NCBI GenBank assembly: GCA_039649175.1
Contig: JBBWZS010000213.1
Span: forward strand, 1 to 11,569
Reading direction: 5' to 3'
Source: DATAQC01 sp039649175
Lineage (GTDB): Bacteria; Actinomycetota; Acidimicrobiia; Acidimicrobiales; AC-14
Length of the DNA: 11,569 nucleotides
In this document: piece after piece, positions 1 through 6,672 of the stretch
Numbering within the stretch: position 1 is the stretch's first letter
Layout of the letters: every line of letters starts with the position of its first letter
Notes under the pieces: generated by a model
The model's input: only the letters and a program-made list of their open reading frames with translations
Database searches by the model: none
Told to the model about the DNA's origin: nothing
Program-made: the position numbers and the translations under genes

Positions 1-81
1 CTGACCGGAGGCGCCGTTCGGGCGGGTCGCGACCGTGGTGCGGAGATGCTGCGGAGACTCCCGATCCCGGCGAGGCACCCG

Positions 82-93
82 GCGCCCGGGCGC
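82..93. repeat. Perfect 12-bp GC palindrome before the PAP2 gene
   Basis: GCGCCCGGGCGC is its own reverse complement and ends 5 bp before the first ATG of the PAP2 gene. It could form a hairpin or be a protein site, but such palindromes arise by chance in DNA this GC-rich. No other signal was seen in bases 1-98. Confidence 0.35.
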
Positions 94-98
94 TGAAC

Positions 99-920
99 AT
101 GATGGCCATGATCAGGACACGATGGCTGACGACGCCGCTCAACCCCGCCCCTCCCGGTGACGGGAGTCGCCCGCGCCGGCGTCGTGCCGCCGGGCGACTG
201 GCCCTCACCCTGGCCGTCCTGATCCTCCTCGGCTGGGGGATGGGCGTCGTGGTGCTCCACGTTGCGCCCGGGGTCTTCCACCGGTGTGTGGACCGGCCCC
301 TGAACCGTTGGCTCCACATGCACCGCAGCCGGGCGCTCACCAGCGCGTTGGAGTGGCTGGCACCGCTCGGCTCCCAAGCGGCGGCCCTCGCCGTGGCGTT
401 GGTGGCGGGCGTGATCTGGGCCGCGCGAAGACGCAACGCGGGACCGCTCGTGGCGCTGGGCATCGCCTACACCGGCGGCGCCACCGTCACGCTGGCGGTG
501 AAACTCCTTGTCCGGCGCGGCCAGTCGGAGGTACCCCATGGTCTCGCCGGTGTCACCCAACTGGCCTTCCCCTCGGGACACGCCACCCTGGCTGCGGCGG
601 TGTACGGAACGGCGGCCTATCTCCTCTTCCGCTCGGCCTGGCACGCCCCGGCCCACGACCCCGCCCCGAGTGGCCGGTGGCTGCGGACGGCCACCGCGGC
701 GGGGCTCGTGGCGCTGGCCGCCACCATCGGCGTGGCCCGTGTCTACACCGGCCAGCACGACACCACCGACGTGCTGGCGGGCTGGATCCTCGGCGGCCTC
801 TGGGCCCGGGCGGTCACCCGATGGGCGACCGGGAGGGCGGGTCGATCGCGACCTCAGCCGGCGCACTCGCTGATGCCGACCTCGGCGGTGAAGGGGACGG
901 CTTCGTCGAAGTCGACGTAG
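99..920 (+). CDS. PAP2-family integral membrane phosphatase
   Basis: Probable membrane phosphatase acting on a lipid phosphate or pyrophosphate. The PAP2 signature is partly present: Lys135 begins motif 1, motif 2 is PSGH at 158-161, and motif 3 is Arg214-x5-His220-x3-Asp224. His161 and His220 would be the catalytic pair. Motif 1 is degenerate: the family has K-x6-R-P, but Gln142-Ser143 stand where Arg-Pro is expected. About six hydrophobic segments are visible (near 33-55, 88-108, 115-135, 160-178, 196-212, 222-238), after a basic N-terminal tail. The reading frame stays open upstream to base 1 and no clear Shine-Dalgarno precedes ATG 99, 102 or 108, so the true start may lie left of the window. 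The last 67 bp overlap the convergent reductase gene, so the residues after about 250 are a low-complexity tail. The fold assignment is secure; the substrate is unknown. Confidence 0.85.
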   Translation: MMAMIRTRWLTTPLNPAPPGDGSRPRRRRAAGRLALTLAVLILLGWGMGVVVLHVAPGVFHRCVDRPLNRWLHMHRSRALTSALEWLAPLGSQAAALAVALVAGVIWAARRRNAGPLVALGIAYTGGATVTLAVKLLVRRGQSEVPHGLAGVTQLAFPSGHATLAAAVYGTAAYLLFRSAWHAPAHDPAPSGRWLRTATAAGLVALAATIGVARVYTGQHDTTDVLAGWILGGLWARAVTRWATGRAGRSRPQPAHSLMPTSAVKGTASSKST

Positions 921-2644
921 AAGCCCGGGCCGTCGGCGGGGGAAGGGAACTCGGCCAGGTCGGCCAGGCTGTCGGACACGGCGGGGGCGCCGCCGACCCG
1001 GTCGAGCCAGGCGGGGAACGTCTCGGCCGCCTCCCGCTCGGCCGCGAAGCGGCCCACGAGCCGGACGGTGGCATCGGCGCAGGCCTTGGCCGGCAGCCGC
1101 AGTGCCTTGCGGCCGAACTCCACTTCGGCGTTGCCGAGGTGGCCGCCCAGCAGGAGCTGGTAACCGGGGGCGGAGCGGCCGTGGGCCCGGCGCTCCACGC
1201 CGAAGAAGCCGATGTCGGCGGTGTGGTGCTGGCCGCAGGAGTTGGAGCAGCCGGAGATGTTGACCCGCACGCCGCCGACCTCGGCCAGGCCGGCGTCGTC
1301 GAGCGCGGTGTCGATAGCCGAGGCCAGGCCCCGGGACTGGGTCACGGCCAGGTTGCAGGTGTCGGCACCGGGGCAGCTCACGACGTCGCGGGCCAGCTCC
1401 GCACCGGGCCGGCCGAGCCCGAGGGCGTCGAGCCCGGCGTACAGCTCCCGCAGCTGGTGCTCGTCCAGGCCCCTGAAGACCACGTTCTGGCGGTTGGTCA
1501 CCCGGACCTCGGCGCCGAGGCGGCGCTGGAGGGCGGCCAGCCCGTCGAACTGGTCGGCGGTGATGTCGCCGAGGCGGCAGTGGGCGTAGGCCGACACGGT
1601 GCCCCGGGCCACGCCCCGCACCACGTTGGCCTGCTCCCAGCGGGCGTAGGGCCCTCCGACCCTGATGTCGACCGGAACGGCGCCGGGGCGGGTGGAGTTG
1701 GAGTCAAAGGCGGAGAGGGACAGGCCGGCGGGTTCGTCGCCCGCTTCGGCGACGGCGGCCGGAATTCCGCCGGGCCAGCCCGCCGAGGCCACCAGCAGGT
1801 GACGTTCCTTCAGAACCCGACGGCGCAGCTCGTCGATGCCCAGCGTGTCCACCAGCCACTTCATCCGGGCCCGCAGCTTGTTGTCCCGGTTGCCGGCGTG
1901 GTCGAAGACGCGCAGGCAGGCCTCGATGGTCGGCAGGAGGTCCTCCCGGGCGGTGAATTCCTCCAGCGCCTGGGCGGGATGCGGGTTCGCCCCCAGCCCG
2001 CCGGCGACGAAGACCCGGAAGCCGGCCTCGGTGGTGCCGTCGGGCTGGACCCGGGTGACCGCCACCACGCCGACGTCGTTGAACATGGCCTGGCCGCAGT
2101 CGGTGGCGCAGCCGGAGAAGTTGATCTTGAACTTGCGGGGAAGGCGCTGGGCGATGGGCGACCGCACGAAGTGGCGGTAGGCGGCTTCGGCCCACGGGCT
2201 GATGTCGAGAACCTCGAACGGGCAGGCCCCCGCCAGGTGGCAACCGGTGACGTTGCGGACGGTGTCGCCGCAGGCCTCGCGGGTGGTGAGCCCCACGGCG
2301 GCCAGGTCTCGCAGCACCTCGGGGATGCGCTCGAGCTGGACGAAGTGGAACTGGATGTTCTGGCGGGTGGTGATGTGGCCCCAGCCCCGGCTGTAGGTGT
2401 CGGCGATGGTGGCCAGCACCTCCAGCTGCTCGGGGGAGAGCGAACCGTAGGGCACCTTCACCCGCACCATCTGGTTGTGGCCCTGCTGGCGCTGGCCGTA
2501 GATGCCGTTGTTCAGCCGGAAGACCCTGAAGACCTCGGCGTCGAGGTCACCCGCCAGGTAGCGGGAGAGCTGCTCCTCGAACTTCTCGATGTCCTTGCGG
2601 GCGTCGGGACTGATCTCGGGGCTGATCTCGCGGGTGAGGGTCAT
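854..2644 (-). CDS. Nitrite/sulfite reductase, siroheme and [4Fe-4S] type
   Basis: Predicted six-electron reductase converting nitrite to ammonia or sulfite to sulfide, probably with ferredoxin as donor, in the cytoplasm. The 596-aa protein has the two-fold repeat of the family. Ferredoxin-like (NIR_SIR_ferr) segments lie around 45-110 and 335-410, each followed by a siroheme/cluster-binding half. In the C-terminal half the cluster ligands are Cys424, Cys430, Cys466 and Cys470 (C-x5-C ... C-x3-C, with GCSNSCGQHH). The N-terminal half also has C-x5-C (Cys135, Cys141) and C-x3-C (Cys179, Cys183), which assimilatory enzymes such as NirA usually lack there. The start is well supported: a perfect AGGAGGT lies 5 nt before the ATG. 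The gene diverges from the small gene at 2806 and overlaps the PAP2 gene by 67 bp at its 3' end. Sequence alone does not decide nitrite versus sulfite, and no nitrate reductase or sulfate-activation genes are nearby. Confidence 0.9.
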   Translation of the reverse strand: MTLTREISPEISPDARKDIEKFEEQLSRYLAGDLDAEVFRVFRLNNGIYGQRQQGHNQMVRVKVPYGSLSPEQLEVLATIADTYSRGWGHITTRQNIQFHFVQLERIPEVLRDLAAVGLTTREACGDTVRNVTGCHLAGACPFEVLDISPWAEAAYRHFVRSPIAQRLPRKFKINFSGCATDCGQAMFNDVGVVAVTRVQPDGTTEAGFRVFVAGGLGANPHPAQALEEFTAREDLLPTIEACLRVFDHAGNRDNKLRARMKWLVDTLGIDELRRRVLKERHLLVASAGWPGGIPAAVAEAGDEPAGLSLSAFDSNSTRPGAVPVDIRVGGPYARWEQANVVRGVARGTVSAYAHCRLGDITADQFDGLAALQRRLGAEVRVTNRQNVVFRGLDEHQLRELYAGLDALGLGRPGAELARDVVSCPGADTCNLAVTQSRGLASAIDTALDDAGLAEVGGVRVNISGCSNSCGQHHTADIGFFGVERRAHGRSAPGYQLLLGGHLGNAEVEFGRKALRLPAKACADATVRLVGRFAAEREAAETFPAWLDRVGGAPAVSDSLADLAEFPSPADGPGFYVDFDEAVPFTAEVGISECAG

Positions 2645-2717
2645 GATCGACCTCCTGGGAGGGCGGGTGCCGGGTCGAGATGCATCACCTGGACACTACC
2701 AGAATCCCGACTAATCC

Positions 2718-2742
2718 GATCAGAGTTTGCGATGTTCTGATC
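2718..2742. promoter_or_regulatory. Inverted repeat in the divergent promoter region, operator candidate
   Basis: GATCAGA (2718-2724) and TCTGATC (2736-2742) are perfect inverted copies, centres 18 bp apart, in the 161-bp gap between the reductase and the small gene at 2806. On the minus strand it lies just upstream of a TAGTGT sequence that could be a reductase -10 element. The position fits a regulator of one or both transcription units. The cognate protein is unknown. Confidence 0.4.
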
Positions 2743-2805
2743 TGGCCGTATCACCGACCCCTCCCGTGGCTCTAGTCATCCAACATCTAGAGGAAGGGGC
2801 TCGTC

Positions 2806-3069
2806 ATGTCCGGAATCGACCTGCACACGGTTGCAGGGACGATTCCGCCGGTGGTGGGGAGCGTTCCGGCGGACCAGACCCAGGGTATCGACCGTCCACC
2901 CGACTCGGGCCCGGCCCCGCCGTCCGAGCGCCTGCGCGCCGTCCTGGCGGCGGTGTCGGGGGGCATGGACGTCGGCGAACCGCAGCCGGCCCGGGCTGAA
3001 CCCGAACAGCCCGGCGTCGACGCCATACGGGCACGCCTGGCCCTGCTCGGTCTCCCCTTTCCCCGCTGA
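2806..3069 (+). CDS. Small hypothetical protein, 87 aa
   Basis: Not a family I recognise. The start is supported by a purine-rich Shine-Dalgarno (GAGGAAGGGG) 6 nt before the ATG. The protein is soluble and rich in Pro, Gly and Ala, with no signal peptide or membrane segment. The middle is probably disordered, with a possible short helix near 40-52 (ERLRAVLAAV) and another at the C terminus (DAIRARLALLGL). It ends 9 bp before the acetyltransferase start, so the two are probably co-transcribed. The stop and the following start region have no strong second ribosome site, suggesting translational coupling. The DNA is compositionally like its neighbours. The call as a gene rests on the ribosome site and spacing; the function is unknown. 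Confidence 0.55.
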   Translation: MSGIDLHTVAGTIPPVVGSVPADQTQGIDRPPDSGPAPPSERLRAVLAAVSGGMDVGEPQPARAEPEQPGVDAIRARLALLGLPFPR

Positions 3070-3078
3070 CGTGTCAGC

Positions 3079-3981
3079 ATGAGCGCACAGGTGGCGACGA
3101 CAGCGCGACCCGGGCTACGGCTACCCGACAGGGCGGTGCGTCCGATGGTCGACGCCGATGTCGATCAGTGCCTCGGCGTCTGGTCGGACGCCTTCGCGGA
3201 GTCGCGCCGGCGCCTGAACCTTCCCGCCCTGGTCGTCACCGACGATGCCGGGGAGCGGGAGTGCCGGCGGGTCCGCCACCTGCTCCACACCGATCCCGAT
3301 GGGTCATGGGTGGCGACCAGCGGCGACCGGCTGATCGGCCTGGCCCAGTCGATCCGCCGGGAGGGGCTGTGGGTGCTGTCCCTGCTGAGTGTCGCCGTCG
3401 ACGCACAGGGTGCCGGGGTGGGCCGCGCCCTCCTCGAGTTCGCCCTCGGTTCCCGACCTCGCGGTGCGCACGGGCTCATCCTCAGCTCGCCCGAGCCCAG
3501 GGCCGCCAGGCTCTACGCCCGCGCGGGCTTCCGGCCTTCTCCGATGATGAGCGCCATCGGGACGGTTCGCCTCGATGGGCCGCCACCGGGCGGCGTGCGC
3601 CAGGGTGGACGTGACGACCTCGACCTGGCCGCCGCTGTCGACCGCCGGGTGCGAGGGTCGGGCCACGGCCCCGACCTGGCCTACCTGCTGGACGAGGGGT
3701 GCCGGCTCCTGGTCGTCGACGGCCGGGGATACGCAGCGGTAGGGCCGGACGGGCCCATGCTCCTGGCCGCCGGCGACGCCGAGGCCGCCTCTGATCTGCT
3801 CCGCGCCGCCCTGCTGGCCGCCGACGGCCCGGTCGCCGTCCACGGGATCACCGCCGCCCAGACGTGGGCCCTGCCGGTCATAGCCGCCGCCGGCCTCGAG
3901 TTGCGCCCGGGTGGCGCCCTCATGGTGGCGGGCACGCCGGGGCCGCTGGTCCCCTACGTGCCCAGCGGGCCGTTCGGCTGA
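3079..3981 (+). CDS. GNAT-family N-acetyltransferase, two-domain
   Basis: Predicted acetyl-CoA-dependent acyltransferase of unknown substrate, cytoplasmic. The first GNAT domain spans about 18-165: strand beta-4 at 97-107, the pyrophosphate-binding loop QGAGVG at 110-115 (Q/R-x-x-G-x-G), and motif B at 141-153 (RAARLYARAGFRP). Residues 173-300 look like a second, degenerate GNAT repeat without the acetyl-CoA loop. The chain ends in a short PxVPYVPSGPFG tail typical of tandem GNAT proteins. ATG 3079 is used because the frame upstream belongs to the small gene region. There is no good Shine-Dalgarno, consistent with coupling to the 87-aa gene 9 bp upstream. The 3' end overlaps the convergent SpoIID-like gene by 28 bp. 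The GNAT assignment of the first half is strong; the second half is inferred. Confidence 0.85.
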   Translation: MSAQVATTARPGLRLPDRAVRPMVDADVDQCLGVWSDAFAESRRRLNLPALVVTDDAGERECRRVRHLLHTDPDGSWVATSGDRLIGLAQSIRREGLWVLSLLSVAVDAQGAGVGRALLEFALGSRPRGAHGLILSSPEPRAARLYARAGFRPSPMMSAIGTVRLDGPPPGGVRQGGRDDLDLAAAVDRRVRGSGHGPDLAYLLDEGCRLLVVDGRGYAAVGPDGPMLLAAGDAEAASDLLRAALLAADGPVAVHGITAAQTWALPVIAAAGLELRPGGALMVAGTPGPLVPYVPSGPFG

Positions 3982-5474
3982 GCCGTCCGCCGGGTCGGGT
4001 CGGCCGCCGCCCTCACCCGGGTGGCGGCGGTGGTCGATCCCATCAACAGGATCAGGGCCAGGGCGATCCACGGCCGGCGGTCGACCGGGTGCAACCGGCT
4101 CGCCGCCGGCCCCGGCGGCGAGTCGATGCGAACCTGGGCGGCGTCGGCTTTCGCCGCTCCCCCGGTCGCCGCGGGCGGGGCCGGGCCCTCGACCCGGACG
4201 GTGTAGAGGGTCGAGCGCAGCGAGAGCTGGGAGAAGAACCGTTGTCCGTCCACCGCCAGCGGGCCGGCGTCGCCGTCGAAGGTGATCTCCAGAGCCCGAC
4301 CCGAGGGTCCCGTGCGTGAGACGCGCGCACCGGTGGCCGCACCGGTGTAGCCGAACCGTCGGGCCATCTCGGTGAGCGGCATTCGCAGGGTCCAGGGCTG
4401 GGGGTCGAGGGTGGGGTAGGGCGCCGCCCGCAGGTAGGGCTCGTCGGCCTGGCCTGCCCCGAAGCCCTCCTCCGGCGTGGCCGAGATCCCGCCCCCGCTG
4501 GCCGAGTACACGGCCTCGGCCAGGGCGCCCCCGAAGCGCAGGACCCGGCCCCGGGTGGCGACGACGGCCTTGTCCATGGCTGCGTACTCGGCCGTCTGGC
4601 CCAGGTAGACCTGGCACTGGTCGGTGCTGCACAGCGTCTTGCCGGCGGCGATGCTCCTCGCCGCGTAGGTGCGTGCCGCGATGGCCTGGGCCTGGAGAGC
4701 GGCCGCCGGCCAGCCGGGGTCACGGACCTCGCCCATCCCCCGCAGGTACTGCTCGACATCGAGGGTGTTCACCAGCTGGAGCCCGCCGCCGGTGGCCGAT
4801 GCCTCGATCACGCCGCGGTAGGTCCCGACGCCGCCCACGGCCGTGACCGACCCACCCTTGGGCACGGCCCACAACGAACGGGTCGACGTGGGCTCGGCCG
4901 GGGTCGGGTCCGGCGCCGGGGGAGGCGGGGGCGGGGCGGTCGTGGGGGGAGCGGCGGGCGAGCCGGGAACCGTCGTGGGGGCGACGGTCGCCGCCGGCGC
5001 CGTCGTCGGGACGGGGGCCACTGCCGTCGGCGCCGCCCCGGCCAGCGGGGTGGCGCGGTAGATGCCGCCGTCGATGGAGAGGCGGACGCTTCCACCGGGC
5101 GCGACGGTGACGGGGAACCCCGGCGACTGCGGGTCGCCGCGTGCGTCGCGCACCTGCCCGCCGGCGGGAAACGCCACCTCCACCTCCGGCTGGGGCTTGT
5201 CGAGGCTCACCGCCACCGTCCCCCCGCCCCGGCCGATCGTCGTCCCGGGGTAGAAGGCGGCCAGGATCTCCTCGGTGCTGTTGCCGGCCGTGCCCATGGC
5301 GAAGGCACCGTCCTGGGACATCCCCACACCGTGCCCGAAGCCCTTTCCGTCGACGACGACGTCACCGGTGCCGTCGGCCCGGGCAGGCGTCGCCGTGGCC
5401 GGGACTACGAGGACCAGGGCTACGAGGGCGACGCCCACCGATCCGGCGGCCCGCGCCAGGCGAAGATGCACCAC
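3954..5474 (-). CDS. SpoIID/LytB-domain exported protein, likely peptidoglycan-acting
   Basis: SpoIID-family proteins are lytic transglycosylases or amidase enhancers acting on peptidoglycan outside the membrane. Residues are numbered from GTG 5486. Visible in order: basic N terminus and signal segment (about 12-37, cleavage near ARA); the conserved GFGHGVGMSQ loop (49-58) with YPGT at 79-82; a low-complexity Ala/Pro/Thr linker (about 150-200); the core with YLRG (247-250), Glu253 as counterpart of the catalytic glutamate, AQAIAARTYA (266-275) and C-x4-C (286, 291); then a second hydrophobic segment (about 472-487) and a basic tail. The GHGVGMSQ block precedes the core, the reverse of Bacillus SpoIID. 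I prefer GTG 5474, since GAGGTGGGA (5481-5489) lies 6 nt before it; GTG 5486 sits inside that site. It lies 55 bp downstream of the recombinase on the same strand, so could share its transcript. Confidence 0.85.
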   Translation of the reverse strand: MVHLRLARAAGSVGVALVALVLVVPATATPARADGTGDVVVDGKGFGHGVGMSQDGAFAMGTAGNSTEEILAAFYPGTTIGRGGGTVAVSLDKPQPEVEVAFPAGGQVRDARGDPQSPGFPVTVAPGGSVRLSIDGGIYRATPLAGAAPTAVAPVPTTAPAATVAPTTVPGSPAAPPTTAPPPPPPAPDPTPAEPTSTRSLWAVPKGGSVTAVGGVGTYRGVIEASATGGGLQLVNTLDVEQYLRGMGEVRDPGWPAAALQAQAIAARTYAARSIAAGKTLCSTDQCQVYLGQTAEYAAMDKAVVATRGRVLRFGGALAEAVYSASGGGISATPEEGFGAGQADEPYLRAAPYPTLDPQPWTLRMPLTEMARRFGYTGAATGARVSRTGPSGRALEITFDGDAGPLAVDGQRFFSQLSLRSTLYTVRVEGPAPPAATGGAAKADAAQVRIDSPPGPAASRLHPVDRRPWIALALILLMGSTTAATRVRAAADPTRRTAQPNGPLGT

Positions 5475-5480
5475 AAATAG

Positions 5481-5489
5481 TCCCACCTC
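5481..5489 (-). promoter_or_regulatory. Shine-Dalgarno that decides the SpoIID-like gene start
   Basis: On the minus strand GAGGTGGGA lies 6 nt before GTG 5474. The alternative GTG at 5486 is part of this element and has no equivalent site upstream of it. Confidence 0.5.
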
Positions 5490-5529
5490 GATGACGTGTT
5501 CCCGGAAAAGCGGCTGCGCCGGGCTGCTC

Positions 5530-6546
5530 TCACCTGCGGGCGCCCCGGTTGGTCATGTGACGTAGAGCGGGGTTGGCCGCCGCCGCCGCCTGACGGTCAC
5601 GGGCGACGGAATCGATGTAGCCCTGGGTGGTGGCCAGGGAGGCGTGGCCCATGAGGCCGCGCAGGTCGGCCACGGGGGTCCCCTCGGCGGCCAGCAGGGT
5701 GCCGTAGGTGTGACGGAAGGCGTGGGCGTTGGCCCCGACCGGGCGGCGGTTGGCCAGACCGGCGGCGGCCAGCACCTGGCGGAGGAGGTAGTCGAGTTGG
5801 CCGGTGGTGAGTCGCCGGCCGCCAGCGCGGGGCGCCGCGCCCTGCGAGCGGGAGGCGGGGCCGACCAGCAGGGGGTGGGGGAGCGCCGGCTTCCACCCCG
5901 CGAAGCGAACCGCCCTCGACGCCTGGTAGTCGTCGATGAGCTCGGGCAGCGGGGGAGGCGTGGGGACGGTGCGGGGCTTGCCCCCCTTGCCGACGACGCG
6001 AACCGAGGCGTCTCCCAGCGACGTCTCGCGCGAGCCGAGGTTGAGGCCCAGCAACTCGCTGGCCCGCAGGCCGGTGCCCAACAACAGGCAGATCACCACC
6101 CGGTCGAGCTCGGGCCACACGTTCCTGCCCGGCCGGCAGTCGGTGAGCACGAAGTTGATCAGCCCGGCCACCGTGTCGGTGTCCCAGCCCGCCAAGGGCT
6201 TGGGCTCACGGGCCCGGAGCCGGGGCACGGGCACGGCGGCGATGGGACTGCCGGTCAGGGTGCCGTCGCGGACGAGCAGGTCGAACAGCGCCGACCACGT
6301 GGAGCGGGCCCTGGAGACCGACGCCGGGGCGTGGGTGGCGGCGTGGGTCGCGAACGCCTTGTGGAGCACCTTGCCGGACAGCTCCGACACTGTCCACGCG
6401 CCGTCGTGTGGGCCCAGCAGGGCGCCGATGACGCGCAGGTCGGTGCGGTAGGCGATGACGGTACGAGGGCTGACCTTGCGGATGGTGAGGTCCTCGACGA
6501 AGCGCTCGACGGCCTCGTCGAAGGTGAGGTCCCCGGCGGAAGGCAC
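5530..6546 (-). CDS. Tyrosine recombinase/integrase, XerC/D-like
   Basis: DNA strand-exchange enzyme of the phage integrase/Xer family. The 338-aa protein has an N-terminal SAM-like core-binding domain (about 8-97) and a catalytic domain (about 115-322). The catalytic residues are all present: Arg161 (GTGLRASEL), the beta-hairpin Lys187 (GKGGK), His275-x-x-Arg278 (HAFRH), His301 (GHASL) and the nucleophile Tyr310. It is therefore likely active. The start is GTG with only a weak GTGGG-like element upstream; a TAGAGT -10-like hexamer ends 6 nt before it, which would make it leaderless. A 7-bp inverted repeat lies 17-38 bp upstream. Length and lack of an arm-binding domain resemble Xer enzymes or simple integrases of small elements. 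It diverges from the scn-like cassette, and the SpoIID-like gene follows on the same strand. Whether it is a chromosome dimer-resolution enzyme or an element integrase cannot be told here. Confidence 0.92.
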   Translation of the reverse strand: MPSAGDLTFDEAVERFVEDLTIRKVSPRTVIAYRTDLRVIGALLGPHDGAWTVSELSGKVLHKAFATHAATHAPASVSRARSTWSALFDLLVRDGTLTGSPIAAVPVPRLRAREPKPLAGWDTDTVAGLINFVLTDCRPGRNVWPELDRVVICLLLGTGLRASELLGLNLGSRETSLGDASVRVVGKGGKPRTVPTPPPLPELIDDYQASRAVRFAGWKPALPHPLLVGPASRSQGAAPRAGGRRLTTGQLDYLLRQVLAAAGLANRRPVGANAHAFRHTYGTLLAAEGTPVADLRGLMGHASLATTQGYIDSVARDRQAAAAANPALRHMTNRGARR

Positions 6547-6552
6547 CGGCCC

Positions 6553-6558
6553 ACTCTA
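6553..6558 (-). promoter_or_regulatory. Possible -10 element of a leaderless recombinase transcript
   Basis: TAGAGT on the minus strand fits TANNNT and ends 6 nt before the GTG start, the spacing seen in leaderless actinobacterial genes. There is no clear -35. Inferred from pattern only. Confidence 0.3.
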
Positions 6559-6562
6559 AATG

Positions 6563-6584
6563 GCGATATCCGCCCATATATCGC
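6563..6584. promoter_or_regulatory. Inverted repeat upstream of the recombinase, operator or recombination core
   Basis: GCGATAT (6563-6569) and ATATCGC (6578-6584) are perfect inverted copies flanking an 8-bp centre. The site covers the expected -35 region of the recombinase promoter and lies in the divergent gap before the scn-like cassette. Two inverted arms around a 6-8 bp centre is also the architecture of a tyrosine recombinase core site, though the 7-bp arms are shorter than usual. Confidence 0.4.
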
Positions 6585-6601
6585 AGACCGGCGATCGACC
6601 C

Positions 6602-6630
6602 GGACGTCACCGGCAGCGGTCGGATATGGT
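6602..6630 (+). promoter_or_regulatory. Weak promoter candidate for the scn-like operon
   Basis: TATGGT at 6625-6630 is a good match to a -10 hexamer. The -35 region at the proper distance (about 6602-6607) is poor. Transcription would start near 6637, leaving a leader of about 36 nt before GTG 6673. Confidence 0.25.
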
Positions 6631-6659
6631 CGGGCACCTCAGTTGATGGCGGTCAACGC

Positions 6660-6668
6660 GGAAGGGAG
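6660..6668 (+). promoter_or_regulatory. Shine-Dalgarno that decides the scnB-like start
   Basis: GGAAGGGAG lies 4 nt before GTG 6673 and 7 nt before TTG 6676. The upstream in-frame ATG 6646 has no comparable site. A small GTTGA/TCAAC dyad (6642-6657) overlaps that ATG. Confidence 0.5.
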
Positions 6669-6672
6669 CGGT

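Noticed and set aside
284..2740. A very long + strand open frame opposite the reductase
   Set aside because: It is the antisense shadow of the reductase gene in GC-rich DNA: low-complexity Gly/Ala/Val sequence with no domain motifs, while the minus strand encodes clear siroheme-enzyme motifs.
3304..4632. A 442-codon minus strand open frame across the acetyltransferase and SpoIID-like genes
   Set aside because: It is repetitive Arg/Gly/Pro sequence without motifs, and both overlapped genes have strong family signatures in other frames.
4900..5060. GC-rich repetitive DNA as a possible tandem repeat or regulatory array
   Set aside because: It encodes the Ala/Pro/Thr linker of the SpoIID-like protein; the irregular repetition follows from the amino-acid bias.
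5644..6645. N-terminal extension of the scnB-like frame through the recombinase gene
   Set aside because: The frame is open only because it runs antisense to the recombinase; the homology begins at the HDVGG region, and a ribosome site supports a start near 6673.
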